A DNA stretch of 64,000 bases from contig JAJFTH010000009.1 in NCBI GenBank assembly GCA_021373135.1, positions 1 to 64,000 on the forward strand. The letters are read 5' to 3'. The number at the start of each line of letters is the position of its first letter. The first letter of the stretch is position 1. Shown piece by piece: positions 42,887 to 55,000 of this stretch. The position numbers and the translations under genes were made by a program. This DNA comes from Bacteroidales bacterium. GTDB lineage: Bacteria; Bacteroidota; Bacteroidia; Bacteroidales; UBA1402. The notes beneath the pieces were generated by a model. It had not been told where the DNA came from, did not search any database, and saw nothing but the letters and a program-made list of their open reading frames with translations.

Positions 42887-45097
42887 TTATAAGGAGCGGT
42901 CAACTTGCTTGACACCTTTGACAGTCTTGATCTTTTTGATCAAACCGGTCAGCTGACGGGTATCTCCAACCATCACGGTCAAATGTCCCTTGAATAGTCC
43001 ATCCGTCGAATCAATGCTGATGGACCGGAGGCTCACACCGGGTTCCTTGGAAATCATGGAAGTGATGTTGGTCACAATGCCGATATCATCATTTCCAACC
43101 ACCTGAAGCGTAATCGGATAGCTGGAACCATCAGCCTTTCCTGCCCACTTTGCCTTGACAATCCGGTACCCGAAACGTTCCATCATCTGAGGCGCATTCG
43201 GGCAATCTTTTCGATGAATCTTGATGCCGCCTACGGCAGAAACAAAGCCAAAAACCTCATCCCCATATATCGGGCTGCAACATTTGGCCAGTTTATAATC
43301 AATGCCCTTCAGGTGATGGTCGATAAGCAAGACATCTTCCTTGCTCTTCCCGGCTGCAACAGTGGTGGTATCCACAAAGAAAGTTTCGGCGGAGCGTACT
43401 TCCGTAGGCTCATTGACCGCTTTTTCCGCACGATCCATCTCCTGATACAGATCAATGACATGATTGACTTCCAGACGTTCAGCACCAATTTCAGCGTAAA
43501 AATCGGTCACAGTCTTAAACTTCAGTTTCTTGATCACTTTCATCAGGATGGCTTCTTCGTACTCGATCTTACGGTTCTTCATACGGCGACGCAGACTTTC
43601 CTTTCCGAATTCAGCTTCTTTCAACGCAGCTTCCTTCAGGGTCTGACGAATCTTGTTGCGAGCTTTGGATGTCACCACAAAATTTACCCAGTCCTGTTTG
43701 GGTGTTTGGTTGGCACCGGTCTGGATTTCAACCTGATCGCCACTCTTCAGTTCATAACGAATGGGCACATTTTTTCCGTCCACTTTTGCTCCGACACATT
43801 TGCTACCCAGACTGGTGTGGATACCGTAGGCAAAATCAAGCACGGTGGCACCTTTGGGAAGCTTATACAATTCACCCTTGGGTGTAAAGACATATATCTC
43901 GTGTTCATAAAGATTCATCTTGAAATCATCCATCAACTTTGCAGAGCTACTTTCTTGACTTTCAAGTATTTCTCTGATTCGTGTCAACATTTCATCAAGA
44001 CCTGTTTCGCTCTTGATGCCCTTATATTTCCAGTGGGCAGCCAAACCTCGTTCGGCAATTTCATCCATCCTGCGGGTACGGATCTGCACCTCCACCCACT
44101 TGCCTTCCTGTCCCATCACCGTAATGTGAAGAGATTCATAGCCATTGCTTTTTGGAATGGAAAGCCAGTCCTTCAGACGGGAAGTATTGGGTACATGCAT
44201 GTCGGTGATGATGGAATACACCTGCCAGCAATCTGATTTTTCCTTTTCCAGGTCGCTGTCTATGATGACACGGATGGCGAAAAGGTCGTATATGTTCTCA
44301 AAGGGAATCTTCTGTTTCTTGAGCTTGTTCCAGATGGAACTGATGGATTTGGTACGTCCCTTGATTTCAAACTTCAAATCCGAGGTCTCTTCCAGCCGTT
44401 TTTTGATCGGCTCGATAAAATTCCGGATGTAGTTTTCACGGGAAAGCTTTGTTTCATCCAGTTTTCTGGCAATTTCAAAATACACGGCAGGCTGAAGATA
44501 CTTCATGGAAAGATCCTCCAACTCCGTTTTGATGTTATATAATCCCATTCTGTGAGCCAAAGGAGCAAACAGATAGGACGCTTCACCGGCAATTTTCAAG
44601 CGTTTTTCTTCCGGGTAATATTTAAGCACCCGCATGGTATTCAGACGGTCGGCTATCATGATCAGGATCACTCTTCCATCCTGGGCAAAAGAGAGCAGCA
44701 GGTTGCGGAAATTTTCGGTCTCTATGGCGGCATTCCTGTCATAAAGTTCATTGGCCTTGGTCAAACCGCGAAGAATACCACCCACCGATGTTCCAAAGGT
44801 TTTTTCGGCTTCTTCGACGGAATATTGTTTGGAAACCACCACATCATAAAGCATGGCACTGATGACCGAAGCATGACGCAGTCCCATTTCACTCGCCACG
44901 ATCAGTGCCGTATTCAGATTTCGTACAATCGGATTAATTTCCTTAACTGTACGTTGGAGCTTTCCGGTCTTTGCCGCATCGGTCAGAACAGCCCGTACAT
45001 CTTTCACTTGCGCAGGTGTCGTGTATTCCCAAACCAATCGCAACAATTTCCGGTACAACTTAAGTAAACGGAGACGTTCTTCCTCGGAAAAAAACAT
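42887..45097 (-). CDS. RelA/SpoT-family (p)ppGpp synthetase with degraded hydrolase site
   Basis: Stringent-response enzyme of 736 residues with the full long-RSH layout: N-terminal HD region, synthetase (about 220-340), TGS (HEIYVFTPKGELYKLPKGATVLDFAY), helical region and C-terminal ACT domain. The synthetase G-loop is intact and of the RxKD type (RLKDWLSIPKSNGYESLH), with VEVQIRT..M following. The hydrolase HD pair is replaced by Tyr84-Asp85 (MLYDVVVSK) and the ED pair by Val88-Ser89, although His75 remains. It probably makes but does not break (p)ppGpp; a second RSH elsewhere would then supply hydrolysis. Confidence 0.93.
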   Translation of the reverse strand: MFFSEEERLRLLKLYRKLLRLVWEYTTPAQVKDVRAVLTDAAKTGKLQRTVKEINPIVRNLNTALIVASEMGLRHASVISAMLYDVVVSKQYSVEEAEKTFGTSVGGILRGLTKANELYDRNAAIETENFRNLLLSFAQDGRVILIMIADRLNTMRVLKYYPEEKRLKIAGEASYLFAPLAHRMGLYNIKTELEDLSMKYLQPAVYFEIARKLDETKLSRENYIRNFIEPIKKRLEETSDLKFEIKGRTKSISSIWNKLKKQKIPFENIYDLFAIRVIIDSDLEKEKSDCWQVYSIITDMHVPNTSRLKDWLSIPKSNGYESLHITVMGQEGKWVEVQIRTRRMDEIAERGLAAHWKYKGIKSETGLDEMLTRIREILESQESSSAKLMDDFKMNLYEHEIYVFTPKGELYKLPKGATVLDFAYGIHTSLGSKCVGAKVDGKNVPIRYELKSGDQVEIQTGANQTPKQDWVNFVVTSKARNKIRQTLKEAALKEAEFGKESLRRRMKNRKIEYEEAILMKVIKKLKFKTVTDFYAEIGAERLEVNHVIDLYQEMDRAEKAVNEPTEVRSAETFFVDTTTVAAGKSKEDVLLIDHHLKGIDYKLAKCCSPIYGDEVFGFVSAVGGIKIHRKDCPNAPQMMERFGYRIVKAKWAGKADGSSYPITLQVVGNDDIGIVTNITSMISKEPGVSLRSISIDSTDGLFKGHLTVMVGDTRQLTGLIKKIKTVKGVKQVDRSL

Positions 45098-45172
45098 AGC
45101 CTTTGTTTTTATATTATATTTGTAAAAGTACAGTATTTGGAGGATTTTAAAGATATTTCAAACAAGATTTTT

Positions 45173-45180
45173 TACCTTTG
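45173..45180 (+). promoter_or_regulatory. -7 box of the DUF4301 gene
   Basis: TACCTTTG (TAnnTTTG) 26 bp before the DUF4301 start, in the spacer shared with the divergent RSH gene. Confidence 0.5.
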
Positions 45181-45206
45181 TAATATACCATAAAAGCACA
45201 AACACC

Positions 45207-46724
45207 ATGTTAACGAAAGAAGACCTGACACTACTGCAGAGCAAAGGCATCAGCCAACAACAGATCGATGATCAACTTGTTTATTTCGAAGAAGGATTTC
45301 CTTATCTGAAACTTTTCGGATCAGCTTCCGTTGAAAAAGGGATCATGCGCCTGGATGCCAAGGAAGAAAAGCATTTCATCAACAACTGGGAATCCTATCT
45401 GAAAGGTCAGGGTAAAGTGTACAAATTTGTTCCGGCATCAGGTGCAGCCAGCCGGATGTTTAAAAATCTGTTCGAATTTTTGGATGGTTCTTTTGACCAG
45501 CCAAAAACCGATTTTGAGATCAACTTTTTTCAACATATCCATGCATTCGCTTTTGCTACCGCATTGAATCATGCTTGCCTGAAAAATGATGCCAAATCGA
45601 TCGACCAATTGATTGAAACCGGAAATTACAAGGCTGTCGTCAAAAATCTTCTAAGTGCCGAAGGCTTAAACTATGGGACATTGCCCAAAGGACTGTTGCT
45701 CTTTCATCCCTATTCCGAAGGCCCTCGCAAAGCCGTGGTGGAGCATTTGGTAGAAGGTGCCCTGTATGCCGAAAGCAAGGACAATATGGTAAACGTTCAT
45801 TTTACGGTCTCCCCGGAGCATCGTTCCTTTTTCGAAGCGGAAGTGAAAGCCTCTGCCCCACTGGTTGAAAAGAAATTCGGCATCAGCCTGAACATCAGCT
45901 TTTCCGAACAAAAGCCAAGCACGGACACCATTGCCGTCGATACTTCCAACCAGCCTTTCCGCGATAACGGGAAACTGGTTTTCAGACCTGGCGGACATGG
46001 TGCGTTGATAGAAAATCTCAACGATCTGGACACGGATATCGTTTTTGTAAAAAACATCGACAACATCGTACCTGACCGATTGAAAGACACCACTGTCAAA
46101 TACAAGAAACTGATTGCCGGTATATTGGTTTCTCTCCAGAAACAAATTTTTGAATACCTGAATTTGCTCGAAAGCGGTAAATACAACCACGATGAGTTGC
46201 TGGAAATCATTCATTTCCTGCAGCATCAACTCTACACCCGGAATCCGGAGACAAAAACACTGGAAGACAGCGAACTGGCCATTTACCTGATGCATAAGCT
46301 CAACCGTCCCATTCGTGTATGCGGTATGGTTAAAAATGCCGGTGAACCTGGTGGCGGACCCTTCTGGGCATACAATCAGGATGGGACTATTTCCCTGCAA
46401 ATTCTGGAGAGTTCACAGATTGACCTGAAAGATCCGGAAATGAAAGTTCTGTTCGAGCAGGGTACGCATTTCAATCCGGTCGACCTGGTTTGTGCTGTCA
46501 GGAACTATAAAGGTCAAAAATTCGACCTCACCAAATACGTCGACAAACAGACCGGTTTTATTTCACTGAAATCCAAAAACGGAAAAGACCTGAAAGCATT
46601 GGAGCTGCCAGGTCTATGGAATGGAGCGATGTCCGACTGGAACACCATTTTCGTGGAAGTTCCCATCGAAACTTTCAATCCTGTAAAAACAGTCAACGAT
46701 TTGCTGCGTCCCCAACATCAATAG
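45207..46724 (+). CDS. DUF4301 family protein
   Basis: A 505-residue cytoplasmic protein (no signal peptide) of the DUF4301 family, found mainly in Bacteroidota and of unknown function. [20 protein letters not shown] and [22 protein letters not shown] are conserved stretches; the first resembles a nucleotide-sugar pyrophosphorylase loop and the second a nucleotidyltransferase-type Asp site. [10 protein letters not shown] precedes it. A sugar-nucleotide role is thus possible but unproved. Its 3' end overlaps the converging tRNA nucleotidyltransferase gene by 32 bp. Confidence 0.85.
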   Translation: MLTKEDLTLLQSKGISQQQIDDQLVYFEEGFPYLKLFGSASVEKGIMRLDAKEEKHFINNWESYLKGQGKVYKFVPASGAASRMFKNLFEFLDGSFDQPKTDFEINFFQHIHAFAFATALNHACLKNDAKSIDQLIETGNYKAVVKNLLSAEGLNYGTLPKGLLLFHPYSEGPRKAVVEHLVEGALYAESKDNMVNVHFTVSPEHRSFFEAEVKASAPLVEKKFGISLNISFSEQKPSTDTIAVDTSNQPFRDNGKLVFRPGGHGALIENLNDLDTDIVFVKNIDNIVPDRLKDTTVKYKKLIAGILVSLQKQIFEYLNLLESGKYNHDELLEIIHFLQHQLYTRNPETKTLEDSELAIYLMHKLNRPIRVCGMVKNAGEPGGGPFWAYNQDGTISLQILESSQIDLKDPEMKVLFEQGTHFNPVDLVCAVRNYKGQKFDLTKYVDKQTGFISLKSKNGKDLKALELPGLWNGAMSDWNTIFVEVPIETFNPVKTVNDLLRPQHQ

Positions 46725-48141
46725 GCTTCAACCCCATCTTTTTTGCCCGTTCAAGCATAAAGGCGAAAGCAGCCTCAAACTCATTTGGAATGACACCGTC
46801 AAGGATTGCATCCTTGATGGCGGATTTCAATAGTCCCACTTCTTTGCAGGGCTTCAGTCCGAATGTTTCCATGATCAGCTCCCCGCTGACAGGCGGTTGC
46901 ATGTTCCGGATGCGGTCTTTCTGCTCAATCTCACGCAATTTTTGACGTACTAATTGGAAATTCTCCAGAAAACGACGCACCTTTTCCTTGTTCTTGGAAG
47001 TGATGTCAGCCTCGCAAAGCATCATCAAATCATCTATGTCGTCACCGGCATCAAAAAGCAGCCTGCGTACGGCCGAATCAGTCACGATTTCCTCGCTCAG
47101 TACAATAGGGCGCATGTGAAGTCCGACCATCTTCTGAACATATTTCATCCTCTCGTTCATCGGGAATCTCATCCTGCGAAAAATACCCGGAATCATTTTT
47201 TCTCCGATAAAATTATGGTTGTGAAAAGTCCAGCCCGCCTTATCATCCCAACGTTTCGAGGCAGGTTTGCCTATATCGTGGAAAAGTGCCGCCCAACGGA
47301 GCCAGACATTATCGCTTTGATCGGCCAATCTGTCCAGGACTTCCAGCGTATGCTGAAAATTGTCCTTATGCCCTACCCTCTCTTTCATTTCCACCCCCTT
47401 TAGGGCAGCAATTTCAGGCAGGATGATGTCAAGCAGGCCACAAGCATCCAATAGTCTGAAGCCAATGGAAGGTTTTCTCGATTTCATCATCTTGTTCAAC
47501 TCATCGGCAATGCGTTCACCGGAGATGATGGAAATACGTTCCTTATTGCGCTCAATGGCTTCAAAAGCTTCGGGCACCATATCAAAATCAAGTTGGCAGG
47601 CGAAACGGATGGCGCGCATCATGCGCAAGGGATCGTCACTGAAGGTGATATCCGGATTCAGCGGGGTGCGAAGCAACATATTCCGCATGTCTTCCAAACC
47701 TCCGAAAGGATCCGCCAATTCTCCATAACGGTCTTTGTTGAGGCATATAGCCAAAGCATTGATGGTGAAATCACGGCGTTTCTGGTCATCTTCGAGACTA
47801 CCATCCTCTACCATGGGTTTGCGGGAATCACGCTGATAAGACTCCCTGCGGGCACCGACAAATTCCAGATCTATTTTCTTGAGGTGTATCTGGGCTGTTC
47901 CAAAGTTTTTGAAGACAGCCACCCTGGTGTTTTTTCCAAGTTTTTTTGCCACTATTTTCGCCAATTCGATACCCCGGCCAACAGTTACAATATCGATATC
48001 CTTCGAAGGTCTTTTTAGAAAAATATCGCGCACAAAGCCACCGATCACATAGCATTCCACCTGTAATTCGTCTGCGGCTTCCGATATGATTTCAAAAACC
48101 CGGTTGTTTAATTTTTCACTTAAATTCACAATTGTTTCCAT
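46693..48141 (-). CDS. CCA tRNA nucleotidyltransferase / poly(A) polymerase family with HD domain
   Basis: A 482-residue class II nucleotidyltransferase that adds or repairs tRNA 3' CCA ends. The head has [19 protein letters not shown] with catalytic Asp residues, [22 protein letters not shown] and [15 protein letters not shown]. The C-terminal HD domain reads [17 protein letters not shown] with [10 protein letters not shown]. Converges with DUF4301 by an overlap of 32 bp. Divergent from the lipoprotein gene. Confidence 0.93.
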   Translation of the reverse strand: METIVNLSEKLNNRVFEIISEAADELQVECYVIGGFVRDIFLKRPSKDIDIVTVGRGIELAKIVAKKLGKNTRVAVFKNFGTAQIHLKKIDLEFVGARRESYQRDSRKPMVEDGSLEDDQKRRDFTINALAICLNKDRYGELADPFGGLEDMRNMLLRTPLNPDITFSDDPLRMMRAIRFACQLDFDMVPEAFEAIERNKERISIISGERIADELNKMMKSRKPSIGFRLLDACGLLDIILPEIAALKGVEMKERVGHKDNFQHTLEVLDRLADQSDNVWLRWAALFHDIGKPASKRWDDKAGWTFHNHNFIGEKMIPGIFRRMRFPMNERMKYVQKMVGLHMRPIVLSEEIVTDSAVRRLLFDAGDDIDDLMMLCEADITSKNKEKVRRFLENFQLVRQKLREIEQKDRIRNMQPPVSGELIMETFGLKPCKEVGLLKSAIKDAILDGVIPNEFEAAFAFMLERAKKMGLKPIDVGDAANR

Positions 48142-48152
48142 CTATTATGGGA

Positions 48153-48189
48153 CAAAAGTATATTATTTTCGGGGAATGAAGTACATTTG
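48153..48189. promoter_or_regulatory. Back-to-back promoters of the nucleotidyltransferase and lipoprotein genes
   Basis: Minus-strand TACTTTTG at 48160-48153 and plus-strand TACATTTG at 48182-48189 both fit TAnnTTTG, 12-30 bp from their genes. The two promoters share one 70-bp spacer. Confidence 0.55.
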
Positions 48190-48211
48190 CGAGCTATAAA
48201 GATTTTTGAAC

Positions 48212-49075
48212 ATGTTAGGTCGTGTCATTTTTCCATATTTATATATCAGCCTCACAGGCGTACTCTTTTCTTGTGCATCTAAAAATGATGTTCAACCCGA
48301 TAACTATTTGAACAGAGCCAGGGAACTCTTACAGACACAACAATTCCAGAAAGCAAAATTGTGTGTCGACAGTGTCCGGATCAAATTTCCCAAAAACTTT
48401 GACAAAATCCGGGAAGGATTGAATGTGATGCGTGAAATCAATTTTGCCGAGCAGAAACGCAATGTGGCTTTTTGCGACAGCATGTTGAAAATACGGCAGG
48501 ATGAATTGTCTGCAGCCCAAAAAGACTTTGTCTTTGAGAAAAATGCAGAATATGAAAGCATCGGGCATTATGTTTACAAGACCCAAAGATCCGAAAACAA
48601 TATGGGGAAGACTTTTCTCCAGACCAAAGTAGACGAAAAAGGGAACCTGATCCTTACCAGCTATTACAGTGGCAGTCGTGCGTTGAACCATACGTCGCTC
48701 CGTGTGAAGTCCAACGACGACGCGTATGCAGAAAGTCTTGCAGTGCCGAGGGATGGTGCATTGAATTACAGTTTTAAGGACAGTGGTATGAACTACGAAA
48801 TTGTACGTTTCAACAAAAAAGCAGAAAACGGTATCGTCAATTTTATCCTGTTACACGAAGATAAACCGGTTACACTGACTCTTATCGGAGGCAGGCCCAA
48901 ATCATACAATGTGTCGGCAAATGATAAAAGAGCCATGAAAGCGGCTTCCGAGCTGTCCATCATCCTCACGGACATTAACCGCCTGCTCAATGAAATCCGC
49001 TTGTCTCAGGCAAAATTGGATTATATCTACCAAAAGCAAGAAGCTCTGGGCACAAAAAATGACTCCAGTATTTAA
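48212..49075 (+). CDS. Hypothetical lipoprotein
   Basis: A 287-residue lipoprotein of unknown function. ATG 48212 is preferred to the upstream TTG at 48206. The signal ends at TGVLFSCASK, so Cys at about residue 21 is lipidated. Residues 30-100 look helical (ARELLQTQQFQKAKLCVDSV), possibly TPR-like, followed by a beta-rich middle and a helical end (LTDINRLLNEIRLSQAKLDYIYQKQ). No family named. Its 3' end lies 17 bp from that of sprA. Confidence 0.8.
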   Translation: MLGRVIFPYLYISLTGVLFSCASKNDVQPDNYLNRARELLQTQQFQKAKLCVDSVRIKFPKNFDKIREGLNVMREINFAEQKRNVAFCDSMLKIRQDELSAAQKDFVFEKNAEYESIGHYVYKTQRSENNMGKTFLQTKVDEKGNLILTSYYSGSRALNHTSLRVKSNDDAYAESLAVPRDGALNYSFKDSGMNYEIVRFNKKAENGIVNFILLHEDKPVTLTLIGGRPKSYNVSANDKRAMKAASELSIILTDINRLLNEIRLSQAKLDYIYQKQEALGTKNDSSI

Positions 49076-49092
49076 TTTCCCGTTTCACTCAA

Positions 49093-52000
49093 TCACCTAT
49101 CCAAGATAAAACGGATACTGAATCCAAAATCCGAACTTGTCACCGGATAGGATGATACCAACGGAATAGTCGATTCATAATCGTAAAACATAGTCAGGTT
49201 CATATTCTTACTGATCACATAATCCCCCATCAGTTCAATGACAAACGTCTTGTTACCGGAAGATGCCTGTGTATAGTTTTCCTCAATCTTACGCAAGAGT
49301 GAGTGTTGGTTCTTGTAAGAAAGCTTTCCGGACAAGCTCAGGTCATTTTTGACCTTTGATTTTTCCATAAATCCCCAGGGATGAAAATTACTGATTTTGT
49401 AGTTCGTACCTACTGCATATTGGTACTGATCAGCCTCAACCACCTGACCACCGGATATGCTCAGATTCATGGTACGGTTCTTGCGGATTTCCGAATTGAA
49501 TGTCCAGCCGTTCAACAATGTTCCCTGAATGCGAAACAATGGATTGAAAGCCTCTGTCAGCGTAATGGATGAAATATCATACATTGAGGAAGGCACCGGA
49601 TTCTTTGTCAGGACATCTCTTACAAAACCCAATCCGTCACCGGCATCCACAAAAGTATTGAAGGAAGAGAATGACGAAACATTATAAGTACAGGTATAGG
49701 CATGATTGATCGTGATATTCGTGAAATATTTCCGAATAAAGTCTATATTGGAAAGTCCGTCGTAAGAAATGGTCCAGTTTGGCAACAAGGCTTTCAAGCT
49801 TGGGAATATGTCGAGGTTCGATTTGTTCGCATCTTTTCCGGTATACGCAGCCAAAAATGCAGGAATGAGTACATCGGCGGAATTGAGGTCAAAAGTACCG
49901 TTTACAGGATTATATGTTTGATTGGCATAAGATGTTCCATATAAGAACCCTGTATTCGGATAGGCCTTTCCACTCATCTTGTTTTCCAAACGGGCGGCAA
50001 TGATTTTTCTGTTGTCAAGGAATTTCTGGAAAACCTCGGAGGCATAACCATCCGAAGCTTTTGAAGATTTAAAGGCTGTCGAAAGGGCAACCGTAGTCAT
50101 GGTGAAACTTCCGGTTTTTGTTTCAGGCATACCGTCAAACATATACTGGATCTGGGTATTATTGCTCCAGGATCTGGCTGCATTGAGATCAATTTTCAGA
50201 CCTTTCAAAGGCTCAATCGTTGATTTGATACGCAGATCCGTCACTTTCGTCATGATGGCCGGACTGGTGATGGAATCCGAAACAATGAGCCAGTCTTTAT
50301 CCTTGGCCCGTTGAAGATAGTCGTCAGGTTGAAATCCCAACGCAAAATCCCATCCCGGTGCTGTACCATATTCCGATTTACTGATCAGGCCGGACTCAGG
50401 CTTGAATCCCGGAATGATCATTCCATCGGTCTGTTTATAGGTTACAGAGATATTCCGGACAGACATCATTGTCCGGGCTGCGACCTGTGCAACCTGATAC
50501 CAACCCTCGTCATCGAGAGCCGGTTTCTGGATGACGGAAAGTTTCAGGGTTCTGTTCTCTTGCGGATACACCAGCAGATTGTTTTCGTCCTTCACCTTGA
50601 ATTTGAGCGGAACCCGCTTTCCGGTCGAATCAATGGCCACCATAAACACCCGTTTATTCTTCAGGTTGTGCTTGATGTTCATCACAGAATCCTTAAACAG
50701 AACTGTTTCTTTTTCATATTTTTTCAATTCCTTGACAACTGGTTTCTTCGGTGTTTCTTCGGTAACTTTTTTTTGTTTGGAATCCGAAATGGTCTTTTTT
50801 GCAACAGCTTTCTGACGCCTGACCTCTGAATTTTTCTTGTTGATATTTTTCAGAAAATCCCATTTGTTATACAGGTTCACCAGATTACCGACAGAAGTCA
50901 GGGACATCACCCGCTGATTGCTCACTTGATTACCCAAATCGGTTTCTGCATCGGCCGTTGAACTTCTGGTCCAATCATAGACTGCATTGTACTGGGTGTT
51001 CATATTGATGAAATCAAGCACAGGAATTCGATTCAAAGGCACTTGCCAAGTCAGATTGGCTGTTTGTGTATAATCCAGAGGCGTACCAAATTCCCGCAAG
51101 CTTCTCGAAACCGTATCTTTCCAGTTTTGATACTCTGTGGCAAATAGTTCTTTGTTGACAGGGGCTGTCAATGTTTCTTCCACTTCCGCCCTATTATTTA
51201 TCGAAAAATACAATTTCAGATTGGTGGTGATATTCCAGTTGACGGACAAGTCGGTATTCCACAAAAAGTTTTTGCTGACGGTGAGTGGAAAGACTTCATC
51301 AGAACCGGTTGAAGTCAAGTCTCTGGACTGCATTTCATAATAATACCTGATCAGATTGGAATTTGCCGTTATGTTATTCGGGAGAAAATTCAGATTTAAC
51401 TCTTTCAATGATTTATACCAGGGTGAAACCATTTTTTTGCTTTTGGCAAATGGCTGCCAGGGTTTTAATGGTGAAGAATAAGAATAATTGATACCTCCCG
51501 TATAGTTTTTGGTAATCTGGTATTCCGTTGTCGCATCACGCTCAAAGGCCTCATTCTGGCTATAGTTGAAAGTGAGGTTTGCCGGATCTATCGGAAGTGG
51601 CGTTTTGCTTTTCAGATCAACTTTCACATTCGTCAGGCTAAGACTCTTATAGGTCTTCAATGTTTGACTATAGTTCAGGATGGAATCGCGCGCCGCCTTG
51701 CTTTTCGTAGCGTCAAGCACATCGCTCAGCAACAGGTCTTCATTCAGCGGATCATATTTGGGCGTGGTTGTTTCCTTGGATATGGAATAAAACAATGGGA
51801 TATTGACTTTCGCTTTTTCCGGTAAAAGGCGGCCAAGGTTAAAATTGAAGGCCATGTTATATTGACCATAGCTGTCCATCCTGCGTTCGGAAACGCTCTG
51901 TTCAAGACCTCCGAATCCGGCTGATTCATAACGGCCGCTGGCTGTGATCGTACCAAGATCGGACAATCCCAGGACAGCACTACCCAAAGCTGCATATCCA

Positions 52001-55000
52001 CCCTCTTCCTTAAATCCGGAGAGACGCAATTCATTCACCCATATTTCTACTGATTTGACCATCGTTCCATTATTCCTGACACCAATCATGATGGTTTTAA
52101 CATCGGCCAAGGATGGATTTCCCACGATTTTCACTTTATTTTGCTCATGGTTGGGATCAAACTCAGAATATTCTTTCGTATAACTGACGGGATAACCGGC
52201 AGCGTTTCTGTTGTTCTTGACCTTGGTCAACAGATCAAACGGAATGTCGAAAAAGTTGTTGTCCGGCCAGATGGCAGAAGCCACATTAACATAAGGTTCA
52301 GAAATCTCAAGTGGAATTTCGTACTCATAATAGTTGTTCTGATAATCGGCTCCCAAGCGCATGAAAACAGTCATTTCATAATTTTTCGGAGGATTCACGT
52401 CTTTTTCGAATGCCTCGGAATGCACGAACATTTGCAGTCTGTCGTACTGCCTGAAATCATAGGAGGTGTTTTTATAGACGGATCTGGCATCACCCGGAGA
52501 CAGATCGGAGATCTTTAATGCAAGTGACTTTTCGTCTTGCAGATATACACCCGGCTGACTGGGATCGGTTTCCCTGCTCACGCCCGGAGGCAGTTTATAG
52601 TTGATGGGGGTACGACTTGAATTTTCCTCCAGACCGACCGTAGAGACATCAATCACTGCGTCAGAAACGGGCACTGTTGTATATAAGTCTTTCGTATAGT
52701 TTCTCCAATCACCGCGTACCAGATCCAGACTGGCCAAACGCAGGATGGTACTGTCCTCAAAGCCTGTCAGATACATCCTGATAAAACGGATGCTGTTGAA
52801 ACCACTGATGGCTCCCACCTTCTCTTTATATTCGTCAATAGGTATCTTGAACTGATACCAGGAAACTTGTTCCACCTTGCCGTTTTTTAATGTAACGGAG
52901 CTCGTTCGCTTATCTTTGATGAAATTTTTTCCAACTTCCATATCAGCATGACGTATAGATACACGGTACTTATAATATCTTTCCGTTTCATTCAGGGTAA
53001 AGTCCAGGTTGATGTCTTCCACGTTTGGAAGTGTCGTTGCCGCTGTTGAGTAGGATTCTCCGGAATTTTCCGTCGATTGGGAATTGCCTTCATAACCGTT
53101 ATAATGTTTATACCGGTTCAGAATGCTTGTTTTCTGATTATCATAGTCTGTGCCCCGGAAATAATGGTAATTGTCACCGGCAGGGTCATTAATGGGCGAA
53201 AAAGGATCTTTTTCCATCTGATCGATGGCTACCGGATCCACCACCTTTGTCCGGACACCGGCAATATAGTCCGCCTTCCAGCTTTTTTCTTCTTCTGTAC
53301 TAAGGCCATCCAGACCTACATCCTGAAGGGAACGGACACCGGTGGTATTGTCAAATGCGTAAGCTGTGGAGGTCTTGGCCGAAACTTTTCCCCATTTGGT
53401 CGTACTGATGAGACTGGTATCACCGGCAGAGGTCGGCAGCCCATTTTCGAAAGAGCGTTTACCATCTTTCAGGACATCCTCTGAAATTTCACCCAAATTA
53501 AAATACAAATCTCCACCGGTTGACACACCCAAACTGTCATATACAAATGGATCCATCATCCAGAATTCGATGTATTCCACATTGTTGGATTCAAAATTGG
53601 TGTATCCAGATTCAATCTTGCGCATGATGCCACCCCATCTGTTTTTTGGATTCTTCAAGGTTCCGTCGGTATTCATGCTTTCCCAGTCAAAATTATACGG
53701 ACCTCTTTCTTTCGGATAATAGGCCAGGTTCATAACCGAAAGCAAACCGGTCTGATTATAGGCCAAATTACGGTCCGGAAAAATTTCTCTTTCCCGGATT
53801 GCCCTTACATAGTGATTGGATAATTGTTCCAAATCATTCCTGATATGACTTGGCGTCTGAGAACTGTTGTTCTGATTGAAGATACCGTCGATGGTATACC
53901 ATGCCAGAAGGGAACGATTATAACCGTACCGGATATTATCGGACAAGGCTGCTTCCGGGAACAAGCCTCCTGCCGGATCATAGGGCGTACTGGCCAGATA
54001 CCACTGGGATTGGTCCTTCAGGGAGATAGGCTTTTCCGAGGCCTCAAAATCATCTATGTATGACTTATTATCCAAAGTCTTTGATGACCCTGCAATCAAT
54101 TGGGCAAACTCACCGTTCATGGAGAACTGAGAAGGTTTGGTGGCATTTATCAATGGCAACTTGTCAATCAGGTTGGTCAGAAACTGCGATTCTGTTTTAA
54201 AAGAGGTATTTATTCCCCAGATGGTGTTGGATACAGACTCAGAACCCATATCCACCTTGGTGGTCAATGGCGTTTCTGAAAGATGCATCAAGGTACCTCC
54301 GACACTAAAATTATCGCTGAACTTATAGTCAAGAGTCATTCCGGCCATTGATTTTCGCATCATGCTGAATGTGGATTGATCTTCACAAGTGGCATTGATG
54401 GCCGTACCGGAAGTGATCAGGGCCTCATTCAGAATGGTGACCGTACCTGAGGCATAATCCACCGTATAATCGGTGTTCTCCGTCAGGGTTTGTCCACCGG
54501 CTGTAACCACGACAGATCCGCTGGCCACATTCATGGCTCCAAGTGAAATGGTGGCACCGGAAGAGGCCTTATAGGAACCGGAAATCCTGAATTTATTTTT
54601 TTCCGTCAATTGCTGCGCCACCGTCAGAGTCGAATCGTACAGTTCTTCGAAAACATACTTGTCAGCTATGATACTATCGCCGATCGCTTCTCTGAGATGT
54701 TTTCCGAATGGTTCTCTGACCGGGAAAATAATCCGGCCATTGGTGGATTGCACAGTATATCCCTCCACATAATCAAAAACACCATCCGGATAAGCTTCCT
54801 GTTTACTGTTCAAATGATCAAGATTCATTACACGCAGCAATAAGGTATTCTTGATTTTGCCTTCTGTCAGATAGTTGATGTCCGTTCCGACGGAATCCGA
54901 CTTATAAGTGATGTTGAGCTCAAAATTCTTGGACTCTACATTGTATGCACCGATGGAATAGATGTTTTTCATCATCAGTTCCCAGGTTGGAGAAGTCGGG

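Noticed and set aside
43214..44236. A 340-codon frame antisense to the RSH gene
   Set aside because: It is a shadow of the strongly conserved RSH coding strand and has no recognisable product.
50311..50829. Long frames opposite sprA
   Set aside because: They follow from the codon bias of the sprA strand; no family features.
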